Shown: positions 18,470 through 26,153 of the stretch, one piece after another | How positions within the stretch are numbered: the first letter of the stretch is position 1 | How the letters are laid out: the number at the start of each line of letters is the position of its first letter | Assembly: GCF_000374285.1 (NCBI RefSeq) | Contig: NZ_KB893943.1 | Location: forward strand, 1-64,000 | Direction: 5' to 3' | DNA length: 64,000 nucleotides | From: Actinobacillus capsulatus DSM 19761 | GTDB taxonomy: Bacteria; Pseudomonadota; Gammaproteobacteria; Enterobacterales; Pasteurellaceae | The notes under the pieces: model-generated | What the model was told of the DNA's origin: nothing | Database searches by the model: none | The model's input: only the letters and a program-made list of their open reading frames with translations | Made by a program: the position numbers and the translations under genes

Positions 18470-20286
18470 TATTCACCCTTGATTAATTGACGCATAAAGT
18501 CGATTTGGTTTTGGCGTAAATTGCGAGCTTCATCACGTCCGACAAAGATTTTAAACATTGCGCCGCCTTGATGGTTAATAAAGTTAAGTGATACGGTATG
18601 TTTGCCCATAAATGGACGCTCAAGTAAATAAATCGCCGCACAGTTTTCATAACGTAGGTGACCGTATACACCGCCTTCCTGAGCGTGATCGAAGTTGTAA
18701 AAACCTCTGCCGATTTGACCGCTTGGTAGCTTGCCGGTGACCTCAACCACCGCATCCGGCGTGTGTGCAATAAAGGTCACCGCATCTTCTAGCGTTGCTA
18801 GCGCTTGCATAATTTCTACAAAACGTGCGCCGTCCGTTTTTGCAACCATTTCCGCCGGTAAGCAGCTAATCACTTCTTCCAAACTACACTGTTTCATACC
18901 AGCAACCATTTCTAAAATTTGTCCCGGATTTTCGGCAAGTGATTGACGTAACTCGCTTAATTGTTCTTCACTTAATTTAATCATGCTGTTCTCCTTTTTA
19001 TCTTCTGTGGGTAGCGTGAGCATTAATTTGCGGATCAAGGTCGGTGACCAGTATCGGCCGCTAATATTCAAGCGAGCGATGCCTTCTTGATCAATGTTTA
19101 ATAAAGATAATTGTTGCCATTGCATCAGCAATTTCATTGCTTTCGGATTATGTTTAAATAACTTAATATCCAGATAGCCCAGTTCTAAATCGTGTTGCAC
19201 GACACCAAGTAACGGCTTATTTACCCCGTGTTTACTTAAAAACGACAGCGCTTTTTTATCTGCAGGCGTATCTAAATAGGTTTGTAAGGTGGAATGCACT
19301 TGGAAGCTATAACCACCGAAATTACCGCCTGCACCGGAGCCGAAAGCAAGGCACGGCATATTGGATTTGACTAACGTGTTATAACGGTTACGTTCCCCGC
19401 GATTCGGGAAAGCAAAGTGGTTATTACTGACTTGTTGCCAACCGGCTTTTTGTAAATTCTCTACCGCATAAGCGTAATGTTGCGCTTGTACCTCAAAACT
19501 TGCGGCGGCAGGCAGAGAACCGTGTTCAATCATTTTATTAATCGGTAAAAACGGATAGTTATTAAATGCATAAATATCCAGACCCGATAACGGTAGGCTA
19601 CTTGCCACTTGAATATCATTTGCCCAAACTTCGTCCGTTTGATTTGGTAAACCGAAAATCAAATCGGCAACGATAACCGCATCCAATTCACACAAGGCTT
19701 TAAGGTATTCATAAGCTTCCTCGCCGCTATGTTTGCGCCCTAAACGTTTACGAATTTTCGAGTTAAAGGTTTGAATACCGATTGAAATACGATTCACACC
19801 GGCGGCTATGCAAGCACGCGCCTTTTCAATATCAAAATGACTAATACGACCTTCAATCGTAAATTCACAATCGTCCGCTAACGGCAAATATTGATAGCAG
19901 GCTTTGATTAAGCGTACCAGATCTTCGGTATCCAGTGCGGTTGGCGTTCCACCACCGAAATAAACCGCTTTAATTTTACCGTTACTTTGGCGGATACCGG
20001 CTTCATACGCCAATTCTTCAATCAGTTTATCGGTATAAATTTTACTGTAGTCTTGTTTCCACGCATTGCGGTAAAAACCACAGAAAATACAGTGACTGGC
20101 ACAAAAAGGAATATGGAAATACACCAAACCATCTTCTTTGAGGGCGTGAATAGCAGCTTGTCCCCATACGTTCTGCCATTCTTCTTGCGGCACCGCTTCA
20201 CCACCCCAGATCGGCATTAATGCCTGACGTTCAGGGAATGCTTTTGGAGCAGCTTGAGTTGCCTGCCAATTTGTTGTTGTAATCAT
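18469..20286 (-). CDS. hutW: HutW-HutX fusion: radical SAM haem-degrading enzyme plus haem carrier
   Basis: One continuous frame of 605 residues. The first part (about 1-433) is a ChuW/HutW-type radical SAM protein with the cluster motif CASHCIFCGF and the following YFGGGTPTAL; the family opens haem without oxygen by methyl transfer. The second part (from MIKLSEEQ, about 171 residues) is a HutX/ChuX-type cytosolic haem carrier, ending in the conserved HQGGAMFKIFVGRDE region. In relatives these are two genes. The ATG at 20286 is preceded by GAGAGAG; an upstream frame to 20364 is not conserved-looking. An intact ribosome binding site and ATG are kept inside the frame at 18982-18996, so HutX may also be made alone. 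No hutZ is present nearby. Confidence 0.85.
   Translation of the reverse strand: MITTTNWQATQAAPKAFPERQALMPIWGGEAVPQEEWQNVWGQAAIHALKEDGLVYFHIPFCASHCIFCGFYRNAWKQDYSKIYTDKLIEELAYEAGIRQSNGKIKAVYFGGGTPTALDTEDLVRLIKACYQYLPLADDCEFTIEGRISHFDIEKARACIAAGVNRISIGIQTFNSKIRKRLGRKHSGEEAYEYLKALCELDAVIVADLIFGLPNQTDEVWANDIQVASSLPLSGLDIYAFNNYPFLPINKMIEHGSLPAAASFEVQAQHYAYAVENLQKAGWQQVSNNHFAFPNRGERNRYNTLVKSNMPCLAFGSGAGGNFGGYSFQVHSTLQTYLDTPADKKALSFLSKHGVNKPLLGVVQHDLELGYLDIKLFKHNPKAMKLLMQWQQLSLLNIDQEGIARLNISGRYWSPTLIRKLMLTLPTEDKKENSMIKLSEEQLSELRQSLAENPGQILEMVAGMKQCSLEEVISCLPAEMVAKTDGARFVEIMQALATLEDAVTFIAHTPDAVVEVTGKLPSGQIGRGFYNFDHAQEGGVYGHLRYENCAAIYLLERPFMGKHTVSLNFINHQGGAMFKIFVGRDEARNLRQNQIDFMRQLIKGE
18982..18996 (-). 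promoter_or_regulatory. Internal ribosome binding site for HutX
   Basis: AAGGAG (complement of 18991-18996) stands 6 bases before an in-frame ATG (complement of 18982-18984) at the junction of the HutW and HutX parts. It looks like the original hutX start, kept after the upstream stop was lost. Confidence 0.65.
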
Positions 20287-20343
20287 AATCACTCTCTCGA
20301 TCAGTAATAGAAGAAGGGGAGAGTTATACCGAATCCAGTTGTA

Positions 20344-20362
20344 AATGATATTGATTTCTATC
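20344..20362 (-). promoter_or_regulatory. Possible Fur box upstream of hutWX
   Basis: AATGAT-ATTGAT-T-TCTATC fits the 6-6-1-6 hexamer layout of Fur sites, with about 11 of 19 positions matching the classic consensus. It lies about 60 bases before the hutWX start, a sensible place for iron control of haem use. Confidence 0.45.
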
Positions 20363-20397
20363 AACTTTTGTCAAGTTAACAGGAATTATTCGCATAA

Positions 20398-20428
20398 AAA
20401 AAGCAGAGCATTTTGCTCTGCTTTTTCG
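20398..20428 (-). terminator. Terminator downstream of the glutathione transferase gene
   Basis: Ten-base stem AAAGCAGAGC / GCTCTGCTTT with A and T runs on both sides, 16 bases past the gene that ends at 20444. It can work on both strands. Confidence 0.85.
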
Positions 20429-20443
20429 ATTACTTATAAAAGG

Positions 20444-21061
20444 TTAACCTTTTAAACCTTCGGCAATACGTACCACATCTACGCCGGCATTTGCTTCTAC
20501 ACGTTGCATAAACGGCGAGAGTTGCTCAAGGTGTGAGAAATCCAATCCTAACAGACGGCACCAATTTAACATGATGTAAAGATACACATCTGCGACCGAG
20601 ATATTTTCACCGAAGAAAATATGGCTTTCTAAATGCTCATTGGCGGTCGCTAACTGATTTAAAATCTGTTCTGCCGCTTGCTGACGAATAATGCGAGTTA
20701 ACTCTTCATTACCCTCCGCATAGCTCGGTAAACGGAATAACGGTACAAATGATTTATGCACATCGCTATTAAAAAAGGCTAACCAACGTGCTGCTTTCGC
20801 TTTATCACGTAAGGTTTTGCTACCGAATAATTTTGCTTCCGGATATTTCTCATCTAAATAGTGCAAAATCGCTTGGTTTTGTGAAAGCGCTAAATCGCCG
20901 TCCACTAATAACGGTACTGCGCCACGTGGATTCAACGCTAAAAATTCCGCTGATTTAATAAAATCACGGCTCACGAGTTCCGCTTGATATTCTGCACCCG
21001 TCCATTCTAACGCAACGTGGGGAACAAATGAGCAAGCACCTTTTAAACAATAAAGTTTCAT
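20444..21061 (-). CDS. Glutathione S-transferase (bacterial beta-like)
   Basis: Cytosolic GST of 205 residues. The thioredoxin-like N-terminal domain has [13 protein letters not shown] with the likely glutathione-activating cysteine/serine, then [31 protein letters not shown], which holds the cis-proline and the glutathione-binding SQ pair. The helical C-terminal domain has [14 protein letters not shown], the N-capping-box region. The start at 21061 has GGAG upstream; an upstream TTG in frame is less likely. Confidence 0.88.
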   Translation of the reverse strand: MKLYCLKGACSFVPHVALEWTGAEYQAELVSRDFIKSAEFLALNPRGAVPLLVDGDLALSQNQAILHYLDEKYPEAKLFGSKTLRDKAKAARWLAFFNSDVHKSFVPLFRLPSYAEGNEELTRIIRQQAAEQILNQLATANEHLESHIFFGENISVADVYLYIMLNWCRLLGLDFSHLEQLSPFMQRVEANAGVDVVRIAEGLKG

Positions 21062-21115
21062 ATCTTTCTCCAAATCAAATATCCTCGACCATTTTTAGCC
21101 GAGGAAGTAGTAATT

Positions 21116-22366
21116 TTATGGTAATAATTTCTCTAAACGCCACAAGTCCGCAAAACTTGCACGTGCTTTAATTAGGTGTGCTTGGTCACCGTCAACCATA
21201 ATTTCAACCGCTTTCGGACGAGAATTGTAGGTTGAAGACATCGCCGCACCATAAGCACCTGCCGAACGCATTGCAATTAAGTCGCCTTGTTCAATCGCCA
21301 GTTCTCTGCTTTTACCTAAAAAGTCTGAGGTTTCACAAATCGGGCCAACTACGTCATAGACCGCTTTTTCACGTGCAAGTGATTGATCTACCTCGGTAAT
21401 TTGCATATAAGCTTCATAAAGCGCCGGGCGGATCATATCGTTCATACCGGTATCAACAATCGCGAAATTACGATCTTCATTCGCTTTAAGGTATTCCACT
21501 TTAGTGACTAAGATCCCTGCATTTGCCGTGATCGCACGCCCCGGCTCTAAAATGATCTCAAGATCTGCATAACCTTTTAATTTTTCGAGTAATGCTTTGG
21601 CATATTCGGTTGGGTGCGGCGGCTCTTCACTGTTATACGGTACGCCCAAGCCACCACCTAAATCTAAGTGATGTAACTCAATACCGTCTTCTTTTAATTG
21701 TTCCATTAACACAATTAGGCGATCAGTCGCATCTAAAAACGGTTGTAATTCGGTTAATTGTGAACCGATATGGCAATCCATACCGGTAATTTTTACGTTT
21801 GGTAACGTTTTGGCTAAACGATACACCTCACGTGCTTGGGTTACGCTTACCCCAAATTTATTTTCTTTTAAACCGGTGGAAATATAAGGGTGAGTATGTG
21901 CATCAACATCCGGATTTACACGTAATGAAATCGGTGCGATTTTACCTAACTGACCGGCAACTTCATTAATGCGATGTAGCTCGGCGATTGATTCGATATT
22001 AAAGCAGCGAATACCGATTTCTAACGCACGCTGGATTTCACTGTGTGATTTTGCTACACCGGAAAATACCACTTTACTCGGTTCGCCACCTGCGGCAAGT
22101 ACACGTTCAAGCTCGCCTTGCGATACTATGTCAAAGCCCGAGCCAAGGCGTGCCATTACATTTAATAAAGCGATATTGGAATTGGATTTCACCGCAAAAC
22201 AAATTAAGTGTGGGTGTGAGCCGAACGCTTTATCAAAAGCGTGCCAGTGGCGCTCAAGTGTTGCACGAGAATAGATATAAGCCGGTGTACCGTATTGATT
22301 AATGATGTCTGAGACGGAAACGTCTTCCGCAAAAAGCTGTTGGTTTTTATAGTTGAAATGATTCAT
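21116..22366 (-). CDS. lysA: Diaminopimelate decarboxylase
   Basis: PLP enzyme for the last step of lysine synthesis, 416 residues. The PLP lysine lies in CFAVKSNSN, with HIGSQL, the glycine loop DLGGGLGVPY, EPGRAI, and the active-site cysteine region GPICETSDFLG. lptM lies just upstream, as commonly seen for lysA in this family of bacteria. In A. pleuropneumoniae lysA marks one border of the capsule locus. dapF, which makes its substrate, is also in this window at 60062. Confidence 0.96.
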   Translation of the reverse strand: MNHFNYKNQQLFAEDVSVSDIINQYGTPAYIYSRATLERHWHAFDKAFGSHPHLICFAVKSNSNIALLNVMARLGSGFDIVSQGELERVLAAGGEPSKVVFSGVAKSHSEIQRALEIGIRCFNIESIAELHRINEVAGQLGKIAPISLRVNPDVDAHTHPYISTGLKENKFGVSVTQAREVYRLAKTLPNVKITGMDCHIGSQLTELQPFLDATDRLIVLMEQLKEDGIELHHLDLGGGLGVPYNSEEPPHPTEYAKALLEKLKGYADLEIILEPGRAITANAGILVTKVEYLKANEDRNFAIVDTGMNDMIRPALYEAYMQITEVDQSLAREKAVYDVVGPICETSDFLGKSRELAIEQGDLIAMRSAGAYGAAMSSTYNSRPKAVEIMVDGDQAHLIKARASFADLWRLEKLLP

Positions 22367-22492
22367 TTATTTACTTGTCCGTTGTGTTTGAAAAATAAAA
22401 CCACGGCAAAGTAGCCACACTCGTATTTGCAAAAAATTGGGTAAATTTGACCGCTTGTTATACGCATATTTTTGAATTGCCGTGGTTAGAAA

Positions 22493-22606
22493 TTATTTTG
22501 TTTGTTGGTGAGTCGGTTGCTGCTCAGGAAAATAAAGCGGGCCTTTTACACCACAAGCCGCTAACCCGAATGAGGTAACCAAAGCCACTAAAAGTAATTT
22601 TTTCAT
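22493..22606 (-). CDS. lptM: LptM (YifL)-type small lipoprotein
   Basis: A 37-residue lipoprotein. Signal sequence MKKLLLVALVTSFGLAAC ends in the lipobox LAAC, followed by the family core GVKGPLYFPEQQ. LptM stabilises the LptD-LptE lipopolysaccharide translocon in E. coli. AAGGA stands upstream, and two ATG codons stand side by side (22609 and 22606); I chose the second for better spacing. It is upstream of lysA in the same direction, in place of its E. coli position upstream of dapF. Confidence 0.85.
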   Translation of the reverse strand: MKKLLLVALVTSFGLAACGVKGPLYFPEQQPTHQQTK

Positions 22607-22691
22607 CATAAATCCTTGAGAGTGAATTATTTGCTGATTCTAAAACAAATTGAGGTAATGAAAAAGTAAAAAAGCCGTTTCGCCTGTTTTT

Positions 22692-22762
22692 AAATAATCA
22701 CTCTCGCCCCTTGCGGGAGAGGGACAGATTTTTCTTCGTCTAGGAGAAAAAACAGGGAGAAA
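22692..22762. repeat. Dispersed GAGAGGG-rich intergenic repeat, second copy
   Basis: Blocks CGCCCCTTGCGGGAGAGGG and TTTTTCTTCG...GAAAAAA resemble those at 46162-46222 and 15926-16050. Part of a 670-base gene-free stretch between lptM and the last capsule gene. Confidence 0.6.
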
Positions 22763-22795
22763 GGGAAGTAGCTAAAAGGCCTTATGATTTAACAG

Positions 22796-22925
22796 CCACG
22801 CACGGCAAGCCGTACGTGGTTACGATCAGCCTACAGCTGAGTGAGCCATGCTGTGGCTCCAAATCTTTCTACGATAGTGCTTGTTTCCGACGAATGCTTT
22901 TATTTTCCTTATATATTGACCACTT
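22796..22925. repeat. Dispersed element at the lysA-side border of the capsule locus
   Basis: The left part (22796-22884) matches an inverted copy at 46060-46146 over about 85 bases with a minority of mismatches. The right part (from CTACGAT at 22869) matches 38319 onward in the same direction. The related copy at 38319 lies on the other side of the capsule locus. Confidence 0.75.
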
Positions 22926-22994
22926 ATCTGAATCTACTGAGAGACCAAAGCTATTCGAAAGATCATAGCTTGTTAATATTTAAAGGAAATCCCC

Positions 22995-23015
22995 CCCCTC
23001 TTTAGCAAAGAGGGG
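22995..23015. repeat. Intergenic palindrome, third copy
   Basis: Same palindrome as at 6527-6547 and 13572-13592. Between it and 23179 the sequence is very AT-rich and I see no gene. Confidence 0.7.
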
Positions 23016-23178
23016 ATAGGGGAGATTTGGCAGAATTAAAAAACGAAAAAATAAATCTGATTAAGATAATATAAAATTGAGTGGATTATATCAATATTGC
23101 TATATAGCATATATTTCTCAATTATATGTGAATACGCCCATAATAAATTCTAATTTTATATAATAATAGGAATAAAAT

Positions 23179-23232
23179 AAGCGGTCTTATTTTTCCTAAA
23201 CTTTACAAGTTGTTAGAAAAATTTGACCGCTT
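23179..23232 (-). terminator. Uptake-sequence pair ending the capsule operon
   Basis: AAGCGGTC (23179-23186) faces GACCGCTT (23225-23232), about 50 bases past the last capsule gene on the minus strand. A plausible weak terminator. Confidence 0.45.
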
Positions 23233-23280
23233 GGTTTTGGAGGCTCTTAGGAAGAACAATAACTATTTGCTGCTAAGGGC

Positions 23281-24192
23281 CTACCCCTCAATATTATCAA
23301 CTAATTTGAAGAGTTGATGTCCAATTTCTAACTGTTTATTTAATTTAACAGTAAAGACTTCGCTTTTGTAGCTTAAAGAAATATATAAATCATAGAATCC
23401 AAATTCTAGCGCACTCATATCAATACCTTTTAGCATTTTTGTTGCATAGTAGCAGGCATTATAAGAACCTTGTGGATTATTGATTTTTTCTCCTAGTCCA
23501 GCTTTTTTGATCTGTCCTAATGCAAAGGAGTATTGCTTCTGTGTAATCGCTTTTTGGGCAATTAAATAGTATCTTGCTTGATTAAATTCAGTAATATCAA
23601 TACCAGGGATTACAAATGCACCTTCAATATGCATTGTTTTTTCTTTGACCCATTCTTTTTCAATACTAATAAAATAATCAGAAATAGGATTTCTTCCGAT
23701 TAACTTTCTTTTCGCTAAATAAATCTTATTTTGATTTTTAAATAAGCGATACTCAAAATAATCATCTGAGGCATATTTATCTAAATGACCTGCAGTAAAG
23801 TTGATACTTTGATAATTTCGTTCTTCTTTATTTTCAGATACAGAAATCTGAACTTCATATAACCCTTCTTCAAGATGGTTAACATCTATACCTTTAAATC
23901 CCATTGTTGCAGTACCTGCTGCGGTATAGTCAAAATATTTATCTCCATATAATGTATTTGACATGTCCTTTTTCTGGGTTATACCAAGGGGATATTCAAA
24001 CTCAACATTTGTTGCTAGGTTAATAAACTTTAAATTTTTTGATAAATAAGTATAGTCAGGGGAGTTAACTCCTTCTATATAAGACAATCCTTCAATAAAA
24101 AATAATCTATTTTCTGAAATATGTAGATTATCTATCTTGTTTATGTGTAATTTTGGTTTTTTATTATTTGGCTTCTTAAAAAATAAACTCAT
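23281..24192 (-). CDS. Capsule-locus protein made of two repeated modules
   Basis: Protein of 303 residues, function not recognised. It is made of two related modules, about residues 32-130 and 188-285. Each has an IEG...I-G start, a Y-LG step, then Y-A(T), KGID-(S/N)-LE-G-Y and a strand ending ISxS. The whole chain is clearly homologous to the C-terminal part (about 270 residues) of the interrupted hydrolase gene upstream (24273-25973), but it lacks the hydrolase domain. The pattern of short strands suggests a beta-sandwich, possibly carbohydrate-binding; that is inference. AGGAA precedes the ATG. Last gene of the capsule operon and strongly AT-rich. Confidence 0.75.
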   Translation of the reverse strand: MSLFFKKPNNKKPKLHINKIDNLHISENRLFFIEGLSYIEGVNSPDYTYLSKNLKFINLATNVEFEYPLGITQKKDMSNTLYGDKYFDYTAAGTATMGFKGIDVNHLEEGLYEVQISVSENKEERNYQSINFTAGHLDKYASDDYFEYRLFKNQNKIYLAKRKLIGRNPISDYFISIEKEWVKEKTMHIEGAFVIPGIDITEFNQARYYLIAQKAITQKQYSFALGQIKKAGLGEKINNPQGSYNACYYATKMLKGIDMSALEFGFYDLYISLSYKSEVFTVKLNKQLEIGHQLFKLVDNIEG

Positions 24193-24272
24193 GCTATATT
24201 CCTAGTAATAATTTCAATTATAGACTATAAATAAATTTATTGTCTTATATAATATCTATGATAAGGTGAATA

Positions 24273-25973
24273 TTAAAATTCACATTGTTTATCGTTAACT
24301 AATAATATTTTATTTAGTTTTTCACTAAAAATCTCGTTGTTATGACTCAACGATACATACAACTCATATTCTCCATTCTCCCATATCTGAGTATCTATGC
24401 CTTCGAATTTCATAGTAGCATAATAACAGGACACGTAATTACCATATATGTCATTTAATTTCTTAGATAAGTCATTCTTTTTTACCTGCCCTAATAAGTA
24501 AGAATATGTTTCATTACTCGTTAAGTTTTTAGCTACTAAATAATAATTCCCAATATGAAAATCAGGCATGGCAAGCCCTTTTATGATATATTCACCTTCG
24601 ATGTGAAACCTACTTTCTCTCACCCAATAACTGTTTAATGTAAATAGGGATGAAATATTTTTATCTCCTAATATATTTCTTTTGGTAAGAAAGATATCAT
24701 TTTTTCTGCTAACTAAATAATATTCACAATCTTTATAAATATATTTATGATTGATCTGTTTATCTAAAACCAGGCTTTTATAATCTCTATCAGTGTTTGA
24801 TTTTGTTACAGAGATATTTAGTTTATAAGTACCATTTTCTAATGATGATAAATTAATGCCTTTAAAATTTAATGTTGCAGTTCCCCCTGCAGAGTAATTA
24901 AATAAATAATCTTCATATAATTCTCTTGTTTGTTCAATTTTAGGTACAGTACCTAAAAGGTATTCTGTCATTGTATTATTAATAATGCTATTAAAAGAAA
25001 TATATTTGTTTAAGTCTTTATAAGTTTCAGAATTATAATTTTTTATATATAATAGTCCTTCTATAAACAGCTTTCCATCTATAATCTTGATCATGCTGAT
25101 TTTATTAATACTTTCTTCTTTTAATAAGATAGAATGTTTTCTATGACTAAGAATTGCTTTGCTTCTTATGTTAGGCAATACAATACTATTGTAGCTAGCA
25201 TCATCAATAAAATTTTTATTTAAATTTTGGTATACTTTCTGTGATAATAAATTTGTTACAGATAGTATTTCTTGTAAAAAATAAGAAGTTACTTGGTTAT
25301 GTTGAAATGCTAACTCAGATTCTGTATAGAAAACATTTAAATTCTTGTATTTAGATTCTAATTTATCGAGTAATTCTTTTTGTCCATATTCATGATAAAA
25401 ATGATCGTTTCTTGATAAAAAGAAGTATATTGATTTATTTAAATTCTTTGAGTTTTCTATTTCTGTGAATAATAAATTATTATAATATGCGATATTATCT
25501 TCATTATAATTGTTTCCCATAACATGTGTGGCGATGTCTTGATTATAATTTTTCATCCATGAGCCAATGTGGGCTACTGGAGCAGAAGATACAATATTTG
25601 GAAAATCATATTTTATTCCAATAAATAAAGCTGCAAATCCACCTTTAGAAGCTCCAAGAAGAGTACAATCATCTTTAGTAAGATATAAACGATTTAATAC
25701 TCTTTCTATTAAACAAGCAACTACATCAGAAAAATGAAGTTATCCAGAACTGCCTAAATAACAGGATTGCTCATCCTTAAATATATCTACAATCATCAAG
25801 GAATTACATTTGAAGAAATTTATAGATTTATCAAAATCCCATCCGTAATGTCTATATCCATTAAAAAGAACAACTAAATGTGCAATATCTTTTCGACTTG
25901 GCTTAAGGATATAACTAATTTTATAACCATTAATAACTTCTACTTGGATTTTTGATTTATGTGTTAATTGCAT
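24273..25973 (-). pseudogene. Capsule alpha/beta-hydrolase gene interrupted by one in-frame stop
   Basis: One frame of 566 codons runs from ATG 25973 to the stop ending at 24273, broken only by TAA at 25740-25742 (codon 78). On both sides the protein belongs together. LVVLFNGYRHYGW comes before the stop. After it come GASKGGF (nucleophile elbow, Ser109), then SRNDHF and FQHNQ with likely acid and histidine residues. From about residue 290 there are two beta-rich modules shared with the gene at 23281-24192. The hydrolase part resembles the XcbB/CpsF or Asp2-like capsule and glycan enzymes, some of which acetylate sugars; I cannot fix which. As read, only a 77-residue fragment is made from the natural start, although an internal ATG at 25556 could give a 427-residue piece without the nucleophile. 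Confidence 0.85.
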
Positions 25974-25984
25974 GATTTTACCTT

Positions 25985-26153
25985 TTAAACCTTTTGCTTC
26001 TTACTTAACTCCTCCTGGAATAATTTAGATAAAATATTAGAAATATAGATGAATTTATCTCTGTCTCTTATATAATTTATCTAAACAAGCTATATTCCAG
26101 CTATTGGGGATTAATCTATTATAAATATATTTCTTATGTGTCTGGGTAAATTC
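25985..26153 (-). pseudogene. Leftover 3' end of a family 2 glycosyltransferase gene
   Basis: Directly after the TAG of the gene ending at 26154, the sequence reads EFTQTHKKYIYNRLIPNSWN and, after one frameshift, KFIYISNILSKLFQEELSKK then stop at 25985-25987. This matches the last 55 or so residues of the intact glycosyltransferase at 27471-28505 (EFIQKHKAYVYKRLVSNSWN..., KFIYTANILSKVFQEELIKK). It has no start and is a relic of a second glycosyltransferase gene. Confidence 0.85.

Noticed and set aside
24273-25556. The 427-codon frame as a separate capsule gene starting at 25556
   Set aside because: No ribosome site is seen before that ATG, and the frame upstream continues the same protein with the catalytic serine motif back to the TAA at 25740.
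25740-25742. Programmed read-through or recoding at the in-frame TAA
   Set aside because: UAA is the least leaky stop in bacteria and no downstream stem or selenocysteine-type signal is evident; a nonsense mutation is simpler.
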